Shown here piece by piece: positions 38,000-46,946 of a DNA stretch of 64,000 bases. Every line of letters begins with the position of its first letter. The first letter of the stretch is position 1. A program made the position numbers and the translations under genes. The notes under the pieces are model-generated. The model made no database searches and had not been told where the DNA came from. It was given only the letters and a program-made list of their open reading frames with translations. The stretch lies in contig CADCJX010000001.1 of NCBI GenBank assembly GCA_902801885.1, positions 67,961 to 131,960 on the forward strand, in the 5' to 3' direction. Source of the stretch: an uncultured Bacteroidia bacterium (GTDB lineage: Bacteria > Bacteroidota > Bacteroidia > Bacteroidales > UBA932).

Positions 38000-38464
38000 A
38001 TGAAAAGAAGCTTAGTCCTTTGCCTGACAGTCATAGGAATGATGTCAGCCCTCGTGTCCTGCAAGAAGAACGGACCTGAAAATGTCGCTGCACTGGTCAA
38101 CCAGGACTATATCCCCGCCGGACTGGTCATCAGCTACAAGGCTGATGTAGACAAGGCTTCGGTTAATCCGGCATCCTATTCAGTAAAGGGACGCGAGATC
38201 GGATCAGTGTTCGTGTCGAAATCGAACCCTTTCAGCAAAGAGACTGCTGCTGACGGCAAGTCTTTCGTCGTAGTTCTCCTCAAGGAAGGAGACAACTCTT
38301 CAGACGATGGTAAGATCGACTTCAAGATGATCAAAACCGTTCCCGATATCGCTGTGAAGCAGGTCAGGGACATCAAGACCGTAAACGGAAAAACTCTCCC
38401 CTCATGGAAGGGAGAGTTCAAAGCTACAGAGTCTTATCCAGTTACTGGAGGCTTTACAAAGTAA
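38000..38464 (+). CDS. Small lipoprotein of unknown function
   Basis: 154 residues with a lipoprotein signal (MKRSLVLCLTVIGMMSALVSCKK). The rest is beta-rich and polar, with no domain that I recognise; the repeat-like SYKADVDKASVNPASYSVKG and a C-terminal VKQVRDIKTVNGKTLPSWKG stand out. Its N-terminal half reads like an Ig- or DUF4450-like fold, but that is a guess. Its stop overlaps the 3' end of the convergent GH2 gene by 11 bp. The upstream tRNA terminator separates it from tRNA-Ala. Confidence 0.7.
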   Translation: MKRSLVLCLTVIGMMSALVSCKKNGPENVAALVNQDYIPAGLVISYKADVDKASVNPASYSVKGREIGSVFVSKSNPFSKETAADGKSFVVVLLKEGDNSSDDGKIDFKMIKTVPDIAVKQVRDIKTVNGKTLPSWKGEFKATESYPVTGGFTK

Positions 38465-41400
38465 ATTTCCCTACGATACTCCTGTAGTCTCCGGTGTCTT
38501 TCCCTCCGGAGAAGTTACGCATGTAGCGATTGACGGAGAGGACCTTGCCTGATGGATCAAGGAGCTTGAGTTCCACGATAGCAGGGCCATCCGGAACATC
38601 TGAATAACCCATTACAAGGACGTTGCCCCCTTCCTTCAACTCGCTGACACTCTCCTCCTTGCGGAATGTCTCCTTGCCGTCCGGGTTTGTGAGGGTCATT
38701 GTGACTTTCAAGCCTGAAAGGTCTCCAATCCCGTAATTTACGACTTGGACAGCCTTGCTGACAGGATTGAGTTGGACATGGATCGGCTCACACGCCTTGC
38801 GTACACCTTCGAATGCAGCAGTCTTGTCGAACCAATAGTCATAGGTCTGCCATGCCAGGCTTGGCCAGCAGCTGTGGGACATCCAGATCAGAAGGCCCTT
38901 GCCCCCGGCGTTGTTGGCTTCGTACATCGCCCGGTAACCATCGTAGTTGATGAATTGTGCATAGTGGGCAAAGCTCTCTCCCGAAGAAAGGGCTTCTTCG
39001 CCGAATTTACGACCAACCATACCGACGAAGGCAGTGTCACCCTGGGCACCGGTCCTTGTGAAATCGTGCTGCCCCCAGACATCATCCGAAGGCCAGATGT
39101 GGTCGGCGGTCACAGTCTTGAGAAGGTTGGGATAATTCATGATTGCAGGCATTCCTCTCTCCGAATGGAATTTCAGAGCAGGGATCATGAAATAGGAATC
39201 AGGTTCGACCGCGCGGTAAGGTCCATGACCGGACACACCGTCTTCCGCGGAATTGGGGATATAAACTATGTCACCATGCAAGGTGGCGACGATATCCTTA
39301 AGCCTTGCATTGAGTGTTGCAGGAGGATAACCCTCGTTACGGCCGCAATATAGACCGATGGAAGGATGACGGCGGATCTTGGCGACAAAGTCCCTGGCAT
39401 TATCGGCGAACATATCCTCATCGTCAGGATCGGGGCCGTCAGCCGGATTGGCAAGCCAGAAATCCTGCCAGACAACTATTCCGTACTTGTCGCAGGCCTC
39501 GAAGAACTCCTCGTCTCCAGTCTGACCGACCCAGTTTCGGATCATGTTGAGATTCATCTCCTTATGGAGAGAGACAGCAGTGTCATACTCCTTCGCACCG
39601 TACCTTAGGTTGAACTCGCTGAAGCCCCAGTTACCTCCCTTGGGAAGGAAACGATGGCCGTTGATGAACATCTTGAAATCAGACATCGTGTCCTGGAATG
39701 TAAACTCACGGACACCTGCCAGATAGAAGAGATCATGACGGTTGTCCTGCACGTTCTGCCCGCGCCCGTCCGGAATGAACTTGTAGGTAGCAGGATGCAG
39801 GACCTGGCTGCCATAGCCGTTAGGCCACCAAAGGGCTATCCTCTGGTTCCTCAGCTGGGGATACTCGGCAGGGCTGAATGTCACAGTCCTCGTCTCCCCT
39901 GCCTTGAGAGATACTGGTTTCTTGAATTCGATGGATGCCAAAGTACCGGCCAGCACTCCGCTCACAGGACTGTCGGAGAGGTTCTTCACATCCACTGACA
40001 TAGTCATTGTGGCAAGGGTGTCATTCTTGGCCAGTTTGGTCTGCACCAAAGGATTGTCCAGCACCACGTCATCCACGAAATCAAGATGCACGTCATTCCA
40101 TATTCCCATGTCCCTACCACGTACTGTGGGAATCCAGTCCCATCCGACTGTGGCATGGAACGTAGGATTGTCAGCCCCGAGCTGTCCTCCGTTGAAATCA
40201 GGGCTCTCGGCATTCTTCTCCTTGACAGCCCCATAATGGGCAGGCTTTATGACATGCACTGCGATGCAGTTGTCCTTGCTGACTATGTCAGTCACATCGA
40301 AACTGGCCCTCGTGAAAGCGCCTGCAATGTCTCCGAGTCTCTTGCCATTCATGAAAACCTCCGCCTTCCAGTTAATGCCGTCAAAGGACAGGAGAGTCCT
40401 TCCGGACTTGGAATCGGAATCCTTGACGGAAGTCCTCCAGAGGTACCAGAAATCGCTGTTGAAGTAGGACTCTGAAATCTGGTTGTTATTGTCGCCGATG
40501 GCGGGATCAGGTACCGCTCCGGCAGCAATGTAACTGTACAACACGGTTCCCGGGACGACTGCAGGCATCCATCCGGAAGGATCATAACCGACAGAAGAAA
40601 TGGCCTCGCCAGAATCCTTTACCATGTCGGCCCTCTGAAGCCTCCACACAGGTTCTTCAGCAGTCACAGCATCATCTGCTGGGCCGAAGACTTCCACTTC
40701 GCTGATTGCAAAGTGTCCGCTCTCATCGGCACCTTCCATGTCGATGCGTACGAAACGTCCTGTTCCCTTCCCTGCTCTCATAGGCCTCCAGCGCTCTCCG
40801 TCATCCGACACCTTCAACTCGGTATTGGATGCTCCGTGCAGCCAATGGATGTCGACAGATGAGATCCTGCGGCTCTCTCCGAGGTCGATCTTCACCCACT
40901 GAGGTTCTCCGTCGGCACTCATCCAGGCGCTTGTGAAGGTCTCTGCAGGAAGGACATTGAAACCACGTGCTTCGGGGGAATCAAATGGGCCTGTGTCCGT
41001 GTTGTCACCAAAACCGTCGGCATGGGAAAAATCGACCGAGTTGACCTCCCAATAGAGGGCGCCATCCATGTTGAAATCAATCCTGAACTTATTGAAATCC
41101 ACGGCTCCGTCCAAAGGAATGACGAATCTCAGTGAGCGTGAAGGATACAAGGTTTCTTCCGACTGCTTGTTAGGGTCGGTCACCCTTACTGGCCACCTCG
41201 GCTCACCGGGAAGACCGTCTCCTTCGATGCTTCCGGCTGTCTTCATGGACTCGCCGCCGGAGAGGCAGTTTATCGACCAACCCTCAGCACCTTCCTTATA
41301 GACTACCGTTCCTACTATCCTCACGCAGGCAGCCGTAAATCTCTGGGCGCTCCACTCATATTCCAGGAAATTCTTCCCACCCTCCAGGGTGTTCTTTGAA

Positions 41401-41663
41401 TATGGTCCCGTGTCAAGGGTCCATTCTTTCTCCCTGCGCGGAAGCTCTCCGGCAGCAGTGGAAACCCTGAGCCAGGCCGGTTCGGATGTCACGATGCGTC
41501 CGTCAGTAAGCAACTGTGGGGCCAGATTGTAGTCATAGGATGAAGAAGCAGTGGCCGCCTTGAACTCCGCGATGTTGACGGTCCGGCCGCCTTGGCCGGA
41601 ACAACCGAAGAGAACGGCCAGGAACATAGTCCCTATCCAAGGGTAGAATCTCTTTGGAATCAT
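38454..41663 (-). CDS. GH2 exo-glycosidase lipoprotein with F5/8 type C domain (exo-glucosaminidase/mannosidase type)
   Basis: 1069 residues with a lipoprotein signal (GTMFLAVLFGCSG). After an N-terminal beta-sandwich (~30-220), a discoidin/F5/8-type-C carbohydrate-binding region (WMSADGEPQWVKIDLGESRR ... ISEVEVFG, ~230-325) precedes a GH2 core: sugar-binding domain (VVPGTVLYSYIAAGAVPDP, WYLWRTS), Ig-like domain and TIM barrel with the acid/base Glu in LYCGRNEG and the nucleophile Glu in FHSERGMP. The order and PDP...GDNN-type loop resemble CsxA-like exo-beta-glucosaminidases and beta-mannosidases. A -7 element lies at 41693-41700. It is divergent from a sulfatase gene. Confidence 0.87.
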   Translation of the reverse strand: MIPKRFYPWIGTMFLAVLFGCSGQGGRTVNIAEFKAATASSSYDYNLAPQLLTDGRIVTSEPAWLRVSTAAGELPRREKEWTLDTGPYSKNTLEGGKNFLEYEWSAQRFTAACVRIVGTVVYKEGAEGWSINCLSGGESMKTAGSIEGDGLPGEPRWPVRVTDPNKQSEETLYPSRSLRFVIPLDGAVDFNKFRIDFNMDGALYWEVNSVDFSHADGFGDNTDTGPFDSPEARGFNVLPAETFTSAWMSADGEPQWVKIDLGESRRISSVDIHWLHGASNTELKVSDDGERWRPMRAGKGTGRFVRIDMEGADESGHFAISEVEVFGPADDAVTAEEPVWRLQRADMVKDSGEAISSVGYDPSGWMPAVVPGTVLYSYIAAGAVPDPAIGDNNNQISESYFNSDFWYLWRTSVKDSDSKSGRTLLSFDGINWKAEVFMNGKRLGDIAGAFTRASFDVTDIVSKDNCIAVHVIKPAHYGAVKEKNAESPDFNGGQLGADNPTFHATVGWDWIPTVRGRDMGIWNDVHLDFVDDVVLDNPLVQTKLAKNDTLATMTMSVDVKNLSDSPVSGVLAGTLASIEFKKPVSLKAGETRTVTFSPAEYPQLRNQRIALWWPNGYGSQVLHPATYKFIPDGRGQNVQDNRHDLFYLAGVREFTFQDTMSDFKMFINGHRFLPKGGNWGFSEFNLRYGAKEYDTAVSLHKEMNLNMIRNWVGQTGDEEFFEACDKYGIVVWQDFWLANPADGPDPDDEDMFADNARDFVAKIRRHPSIGLYCGRNEGYPPATLNARLKDIVATLHGDIVYIPNSAEDGVSGHGPYRAVEPDSYFMIPALKFHSERGMPAIMNYPNLLKTVTADHIWPSDDVWGQHDFTRTGAQGDTAFVGMVGRKFGEEALSSGESFAHYAQFINYDGYRAMYEANNAGGKGLLIWMSHSCWPSLAWQTYDYWFDKTAAFEGVRKACEPIHVQLNPVSKAVQVVNYGIGDLSGLKVTMTLTNPDGKETFRKEESVSELKEGGNVLVMGYSDVPDGPAIVELKLLDPSGKVLSVNRYMRNFSGGKDTGDYRSIVGKFTL

Positions 41664-41692
41664 TTCATTAACGAGTAATAGTTGTAAATTCT

Positions 41693-41700
41693 CAAATTTA
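41693..41700 (-). promoter_or_regulatory. -7 promoter element of the GH2 lipoprotein gene
   Basis: TAAATTTG on the minus strand matches TAnnTTTG, 30 bp before the ATG at 41663. A 7-of-8 match for the divergent sulfatase gene (GATATTTG, 41713-41720) lies nearby. Confidence 0.55.
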
Positions 41701-41749
41701 ATGGAAAATTCCGATATTTGCGTAAAGTACCCTTAAGAATTAAGTTCCC

Positions 41750-43294
41750 ATGAACACCAGAAGATTGCTTTATGCCATAGGAGCCGCTGCAGTGTGCGGC
41801 TGCAGCGCTGACAAGACTGCTCCCCAGAAACCCAACATAGTTTTCCTGCTCTTTGACGACCTAGGTTATGGGGATCTGGGGTGCTACGGCCAGGAGATGA
41901 TAGAGACTCCGAATATCGACGCCCTCGCGTCACAGGGGATCCTGTTCACGGACATGTATTCAGCCGCTCCTCTTTCTGCTCCATCGAGATGCTCCATCCT
42001 GACTGGCAAGCACATGGGACACAACCAGATCAGGGGCAACCAGGAGCGCTATGTCCCGACTGATGACCGAGGCTGGAACGGATTGTTCGAAGATCCGACG
42101 ATGCAGGGCCAGCAGCCCATGCTCGCAGGTACTCCGACAATCGGTAAAATGATGCAGGAAGCAGGCTACAAGACGGCCATGGTAGGCAAATGGGGGCTTG
42201 GCTTCCCTGAGAGCGAGTCTACACCCAACAAGATGGGATTCGACTATTTCTACGGCTTCAACTGCCAGGCACTCGCCCACACCTACTATCCTTCCGAGCT
42301 GTGGGAGAATGACAAGGTTGTCAAGACCGGGAATGTCCAGGTCATGCAGGGAGAACCTCTCCCGGCCGGTCTCGACTCTCTAGCTGTTGAAAGTTACGCC
42401 CGTTACGGAGGACAGTTCTACAGTCCAGACCTGATGTACGACAAGCTCGAGAAGTTCATAACCGAGAACGCTTCCGGTCCTTTCTTCGCCATGTGGACCA
42501 CCACGGTACCCCACAGCGCCGTACAGGCCCCGCTTGACGAAGTCATGCATTACGTGGACAAGCTCGGGGACGAAGCTCCATGCACGAATCCCGGCATGTA
42601 TCTCCCCAACCGTTACCCTCATGCTACCTATGCGGCGATGGTCACCCACATCGACACCCAGGTCGGAAAACTTGTCGCCAAGCTTAAGGAACTCGGTGTG
42701 TGGGACAATACCATATTCATTGTCACTTCGGACAACGGTCCGGCGCACAACGGCAACTCCCCGATGGAATATTTCCAGAGTGGAGGTCCTTTCAGCTGCG
42801 CTGCAGGCTGGGGAAACAGTTCGCTTCATGAGGGTGGGATTCGTATGCCTTTCATCGTCTCCTGGGGAGACCGCATCAAGGCATCCACAACCGGCCATGT
42901 GGCATATTTCGCCGACCTGATGCCGACCTTTGCCGAACTGGCCGGGGTTCAGGCCCCTGAAAACGACGGTATCTCTTTCCTCCCTATCCTGAACGGAAAG
43001 CCTTCAAGGCAGGCCGAGCACGACTACCTCTACTGGGAATATCCCCAGTCGAACGGATGGGTCGCAGTCAGGATGGGAGATTGGAAAGGCCTGCTCAAAA
43101 AGGTCAACAAGGGGAATAACGAGATGGAACTCTACAACCTGAAAGACGATCCCCGGGAAACGACTGACCTGGCAGCCGATCATCCGGAGATCGTAAAAAG
43201 GATGTGGGAGATAGTCAGGGAGAATCACGAGGACTCTGTGATCGACATTCCCAAATACAAGCTCGAAATCAACTTCCCTTCGCTAGAAGACTAG
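41750..43294 (+). CDS. Serine-type arylsulfatase lipoprotein
   Basis: 514 residues. The N-terminus (MNTRRLLYAIGAAAVCGCS) is a lipoprotein signal. Metal-site Asp residues sit in VFLLFDDLGYGD, and the formylglycine motif is S76-A-P-S-R with CSILTGKHMG following, so the modified residue is Ser rather than Cys. S-type sulfatases are matured by the anaerobic radical-SAM enzyme anSME. Further conserved elements are VGKWGLG and SDNGPAH. It removes sulfate esters from glycans at the cell surface or periplasm. It is divergent from the GH2 exo-glycosidase, which suggests joint action on a sulfated glycan. Its 3' end overlaps the glpF stop by 12 bp. Confidence 0.92.
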   Translation: MNTRRLLYAIGAAAVCGCSADKTAPQKPNIVFLLFDDLGYGDLGCYGQEMIETPNIDALASQGILFTDMYSAAPLSAPSRCSILTGKHMGHNQIRGNQERYVPTDDRGWNGLFEDPTMQGQQPMLAGTPTIGKMMQEAGYKTAMVGKWGLGFPESESTPNKMGFDYFYGFNCQALAHTYYPSELWENDKVVKTGNVQVMQGEPLPAGLDSLAVESYARYGGQFYSPDLMYDKLEKFITENASGPFFAMWTTTVPHSAVQAPLDEVMHYVDKLGDEAPCTNPGMYLPNRYPHATYAAMVTHIDTQVGKLVAKLKELGVWDNTIFIVTSDNGPAHNGNSPMEYFQSGGPFSCAAGWGNSSLHEGGIRMPFIVSWGDRIKASTTGHVAYFADLMPTFAELAGVQAPENDGISFLPILNGKPSRQAEHDYLYWEYPQSNGWVAVRMGDWKGLLKKVNKGNNEMELYNLKDDPRETTDLAADHPEIVKRMWEIVRENHEDSVIDIPKYKLEINFPSLED

Positions 43295-44020
43295 GAGGAA
43301 TATTCCTGCAGCGAGTGCTCCACCCGCTATAGGACCAAGGATAGGGACCCAGCTGTAGTTCCAACCGCTTCCGCCCTTCCCCTTGATGGGAAGGATAGCA
43401 TGTGCAAGGCGGGGAGGAAAATCACGTGCGGGGTTGATGGCATAACCGGTGGTGCCACCAAGAGACATGCCTATCGCAATGATCAGGCAGGTTACAGGAA
43501 TGGCACCCAGGCTGCCCATACCCACCTCGGGAGTGTTGCCGGATGTGGAGAAGCAGAGGATGATGAACACCAGCACGAAGGTGCCGATTGTCTCACAGAA
43601 GAAATTCCTCCACTTGTTGGCAATGGCCGGGATGGTGCAGAAGGTGGAAAGCATAACCTCAGGCTGGTCTGCCGTAGCATCATAGTGATCCTTGAAGAAG
43701 AGATAGACCAGTACGGCTCCGCAGAAACCTCCAAGAAGCTGGGCAATGCAGTAAGGAAGGACTGCTGACCAAGCGAACTTGCCGGCCAGTGCCAGACCGA
43801 CGCTGACTGCAGGATTGAGATGGGCTCCTGAATATGGTCCGCTGATGAATACTCCCATCATGACTGCAAGACCCCAGGCTATGGCCACGACGACCCATCC
43901 GGCTCCCTTGGCCTTTGACTTTTCAAGACTGACATTGGCACAAACGCCGTCACCCATGAGGATTAGAACAAGAGTGCCCAGGAATTCGAAGACACACTTC
44001 TGAAAAAGGGTTATTTCCAT
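43283..44020 (-). CDS. glpF: Glycerol facilitator / aquaporin (MIP family)
   Basis: 245 residues and six membrane helices, with both NPA boxes: HLNPAVSVG in the first half and AINPARDFPPR in the second. The Asp after the second box (NPARD) is typical of glycerol-conducting aquaglyceroporins. It lets glycerol diffuse into the cytoplasm. It follows glpK by 20 bp on the same strand, forming a glpKF operon. The second box has FPPR where E. coli GlpF has FGPR. Confidence 0.92.
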   Translation of the reverse strand: MEITLFQKCVFEFLGTLVLILMGDGVCANVSLEKSKAKGAGWVVVAIAWGLAVMMGVFISGPYSGAHLNPAVSVGLALAGKFAWSAVLPYCIAQLLGGFCGAVLVYLFFKDHYDATADQPEVMLSTFCTIPAIANKWRNFFCETIGTFVLVFIILCFSTSGNTPEVGMGSLGAIPVTCLIIAIGMSLGGTTGYAINPARDFPPRLAHAILPIKGKGGSGWNYSWVPILGPIAGGALAAGIFLLVF

Positions 44021-44040
44021 GTTTTAATGTTTATTGTGTT

Positions 44041-45519
44041 TTACTTTGAAAGACATCTTGAGACGGCATCGCTCCAACCGGTCTTCTTTACAGCAACCTC
44101 TTCGATTGTAGCCTGAGGAGTGAATGTACGGTCGATCTGCCACTGGCTCTTAATTTCATCAAGGCCGCTCCAGAATCCAACTGCAAGGCCTGCCAGATAG
44201 CATGCTCCAAGAGCCGTAGTCTCTGTAACCTTGGGCCTGATCACGGAAGTGTCCAGGATATCGGACTGGAACTGCATCATGAGGTTGTCAGCTGAAGCGC
44301 CACCGTCGACCTTCAGTTCAGCGATGGGGACACCTACATCATTCTCCATTGCTTTTACGATGTCCATGGTCTGGAAGGCTATTCCCTCAAGAGTGGCACG
44401 GGCGATGTGGGCTGCGGTAGTACCGCGGGTGATGCCAATGATTCCTCCCTTGGCGTTGGGGTCCCAGTACGGGGCTCCGAGTCCGGTGAGAGCAGGGACG
44501 AAGTAGACTCCGCCACTGTCAGGTACCGTAGATGCCAGAGCCTCGATTTCAGAAGATGACTTGATGATGCCAAGGCCATCCCTGAGCCACTGCACTGCAG
44601 AACCACCTACGAATATGCTGCCTTCAAGGGCATAGTTGACGGTGTCGCCTATCTTCCATGCTACTGTAGTAAGAAGATTGTTCCTCGACACGACCGGAGC
44701 CTCTCCTGTGTTCATCAGAAGGAAGCAGCCGGTTCCATAGGTGTTCTTGACTGCTCCCGGATCCGTGCACATCTGGCCGAAGAGTGCAGACTGCTGGTCG
44801 CCTGCGATTCCTCCTATAGGCACGGGGACGTCGAATATCGTAGCATCTGCATAGACCTCACTGCTCGAGCAGACCTTAGGAAGCATGGACTCGGGAATAC
44901 CGAACAACTCCAGAAGTTCCTTGTCCCACTCAAGAGAGTGGATGTTGAAAAGCATGGTACGGGCAGCATTTGTAACGTCAGTGACATGGGTCTTCCCACC
45001 TGTGAGGTTCCAGACAAGCCATGAGTCGACGGTCCCGAAACGAAGTTCACCCTTCTCAGCCCTTTCCCTGGCCCCGGGGACATTCTCAAGGATCCAGCGG
45101 ACCTTGGTTGCACTGAAATATGCATCTATGATGAGTCCAGTCTTTGAACGTATCACGTCAGTCAACCCTTTGGCCTTAAGGCTGTCACAATACGGAGCGG
45201 TCCTGCGGTCCTGCCAGACTATCGCGTTGTGGACAGGGAGTCCGGTGGCAGCATCCCATACGATGGTGGTCTCACGCTGGTTCGTTATTCCTATCGCCGC
45301 AAGGTCAGCCCCGCATATTCCCATCTTCTTCAATGCCTCGACGGCGACTTCTTTTTCTGAAGACCAGATCTCCATCGGATCATGCTCGACAAGACCTGGA
45401 CTTGGGAAATACTGGGTGAATTCTTTCTGTGCTACGCTCATGATCGACCCGGCCTTGTCGAAAACTATGGCGCGGGAAGAACTGGTGCCCTGGTCAAGGG
45501 CCAAGATATAATTCTTCAT
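44041..45519 (-). CDS. glpK: Glycerol kinase
   Basis: 492 residues from ATG 45519 ([20 protein letters not shown]). It phosphorylates glycerol to glycerol-3-phosphate with ATP. The FGGY-kinase N-terminal phosphate loop DQGTSSSRA, the glycerol-contact NQRET and WQDRRTA segments, the [10 protein letters not shown] and [11 protein letters not shown] blocks, and the C-terminal ATP-site region ([18 protein letters not shown]) are all present at GlpK positions. It is the first gene of the glpKF operon, transcribed from a promoter that overlaps a nested palindrome (45522-45558). Confidence 0.95.
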   Translation of the reverse strand: MKNYILALDQGTSSSRAIVFDKAGSIMSVAQKEFTQYFPSPGLVEHDPMEIWSSEKEVAVEALKKMGICGADLAAIGITNQRETTIVWDAATGLPVHNAIVWQDRRTAPYCDSLKAKGLTDVIRSKTGLIIDAYFSATKVRWILENVPGARERAEKGELRFGTVDSWLVWNLTGGKTHVTDVTNAARTMLFNIHSLEWDKELLELFGIPESMLPKVCSSSEVYADATIFDVPVPIGGIAGDQQSALFGQMCTDPGAVKNTYGTGCFLLMNTGEAPVVSRNNLLTTVAWKIGDTVNYALEGSIFVGGSAVQWLRDGLGIIKSSSEIEALASTVPDSGGVYFVPALTGLGAPYWDPNAKGGIIGITRGTTAAHIARATLEGIAFQTMDIVKAMENDVGVPIAELKVDGGASADNLMMQFQSDILDTSVIRPKVTETTALGACYLAGLAVGFWSGLDEIKSQWQIDRTFTPQATIEEVAVKKTGWSDAVSRCLSK

Positions 45520-45521
45520 AT

Positions 45522-45558
45522 TATTGATTAGCATTAGTGCCACTAATCAATAAAGATA
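45522..45558 (-). promoter_or_regulatory. Nested palindromic operator and -7 element of glpKF
   Basis: TATTGATTAG (45522-45531) pairs perfectly with CTAATCAATA (45543-45552). Inside it, ATTAGTG-C-CACTAAT (45533-45547) is a second perfect palindrome. A 7-of-8 match to the -7 element (TATCTTTA on the minus strand, 45551-45558) overlaps the outer arm. A repressor binding here would block the promoter. Confidence 0.65.
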
Positions 45559-45631
45559 GTCAATTTAAGTCGTTATCCAAAATCTTTTGAAATGATGCAA
45601 TCCGACAAGAAAGCATCTGAAGAAAAAACTG

Positions 45632-45716
45632 CGGTGAGTGAGGGATTCGAACCCCCGGTACGTTGCCGTACACCTGTTTTCGAGGCAGGCTCCTTCAACC
45701 ACTCGGACAACTCACC
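45632..45716 (-). tRNA. tRNA-Ser (anticodon CGA)
   Basis: An 85-nt class II tRNA: acceptor GGTGAGT/ACTCACC, D-arm CCGAGTGGTTGAAGG, anticodon loop CTCGAAA giving CGA, a long variable arm (TGTACGGCAACGTACC) and T-arm GGTTCGAATCC. The anticodon stem closing pair next to the loop appears as C-A rather than a Watson-Crick pair. No CCA is encoded. Confidence 0.92.
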
Positions 45717-45762
45717 GTATTCTATAAAGGGTATGACGGAAAGTATTTCTGCCATACCCTGG

Positions 45763-45835
45763 TCTGGATGACTGGACTTGAACCAGCGACCTCCTGGTCC
45801 CTAACCAGGTGCGCTACCAACTGCGCTACATCCAG
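45763..45835 (-). tRNA. tRNA-Pro (anticodon AGG)
   Basis: A 73-nt tRNA with C1-G72 as is usual for tRNA-Pro, D-arm GTAGCGCAGTTGGTAGCGC, a perfect anticodon stem CCTGG/CCAGG with loop TTAGGGA, and T-arm GGTTCAAGTCC. The loop gives anticodon AGG with U33 and G37. CCA follows the discriminator A in the DNA. The A at position 34 is unexpected for a bacterial proline tRNA. Confidence 0.88.
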
Positions 45836-45852
45836 ATTTAATCTTCTATCTG

Positions 45853-45927
45853 TAGGGACGATCGGGCTCGAACCGATGACCTCTTCAATGTGACTGAAGC
45901 GCTCTGAACCGACTGAGCTACGCCCCT
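45853..45927 (-). tRNA. tRNA-Val (anticodon CAC)
   Basis: A 75-nt tRNA: acceptor AGGGGCG/CGTCCCT (one G-T pair), D-arm GCTC...GAGC, anticodon stem CTTCA/TGAAG with loop GTCACAT giving CAC, and T-arm ATCGG TTCGAGC CCGAT. It is the third of three adjacent tRNAs on this strand. Confidence 0.9.
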
Positions 45928-46006
45928 GTGCATCCCAACGGGACTGCAAAGATAAATATTTTCTGGTTAATCCAATTACTTTTTTTGAGTTTTTTCAAAA
46001 AGGGGA

Positions 46007-46936
46007 TCAATCGTGGAGATTGTGTTTCCTAAGGTACTGGAGAAGATATTCAGGACGGTCAGTCTGGAAGACCTTGGCGCCCAATTCGATAAGCCTGCCG
46101 TATGCCTTCTCGGCCTCCTCAGGGCTCTGGAATGCCCTGTCATCATCATTGTAGCCGCAGAGCGAACCCCAGATTGAATTTATCCATACCTTGGAACCTG
46201 CATCCTGGATAGCCTTTGTGTAGGCGGCAACCTGAGGGATGTCCTGAGTGAAGCAAACTTCGAACATCGCCGGCATTTCTCCGCCGTCAAGATAGGTGTC
46301 AAGAGTAGGTGAAGAGCCATCCCTCACCACAGTAACGATGGGCATGTAGAAGATACCGGCATCCTTGCACTGCTGCATGGCCTTTGCCGTAGCTTGACGG
46401 GTTCCACCGGATTTGAATATGATCTGGTCTACGCAGCCCACCTTCTGTGCGACTTCCATCACCTGGTCGAAATAGTTCCAGCCATGGTCCACGTTGACGA
46501 GTATCCTGTCCTTGCAAACCATCAGGGCTTCTTCGAGGGTAGGAACCCTGAGCGAATCAGTGGTCACCCCATGTGCCCTCTTCAGTTTCAATGTCTTAAG
46601 CGAATCAAGAGTGAATGAAGAAACGGGGCCTTTTCCGTTGGTCATCCTGTTAACGGTAGCATCATGGCTGAGCACGAGGACGCTGTCTGACGTCATTGCG
46701 ACATCGAGTTCCATGATGTCCACGCCCATGCGTATGATCGATTCAATCGCAGGGATGGAGTTCTCAGGATAATTCCTCCAGTCTCCCCTATGCGAGGCCA
46801 CTAGGACTTTCTTTGAGGAAGGATCCTTCAGGATGGCCATTGCCTCGGCGGGATCGGAAGGCTTGACTTCCTTGTTGCAGCATGATGCCGTCAGGACGGC
46901 GGCCAACGCAAAGATGACAAATCTGATGTGCTTCAT
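46007..46936 (-). CDS. Glycerophosphodiester phosphodiesterase lipoprotein
   Basis: 309 residues. The N-terminus (FVIFALAAVLTASCCNKE) is a lipoprotein signal. The GDPD active site is visible: HRGDWRNYPENS with the first catalytic His, then the MELDVAMTSD metal site and LSHDATVNRMTNGKG with the second His. The enzyme hydrolyses glycerophosphodiesters to glycerol-3-phosphate and an alcohol in the periplasm or at the surface. It lies 10 bp after an HD-domain gene on the same strand and close to glpKF, which suits glycerol-phosphate use. Confidence 0.92.
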   Translation of the reverse strand: MKHIRFVIFALAAVLTASCCNKEVKPSDPAEAMAILKDPSSKKVLVASHRGDWRNYPENSIPAIESIIRMGVDIMELDVAMTSDSVLVLSHDATVNRMTNGKGPVSSFTLDSLKTLKLKRAHGVTTDSLRVPTLEEALMVCKDRILVNVDHGWNYFDQVMEVAQKVGCVDQIIFKSGGTRQATAKAMQQCKDAGIFYMPIVTVVRDGSSPTLDTYLDGGEMPAMFEVCFTQDIPQVAAYTKAIQDAGSKVWINSIWGSLCGYNDDDRAFQSPEEAEKAYGRLIELGAKVFQTDRPEYLLQYLRKHNLHD

Positions 46937-46946
46937 AATTCAATAG

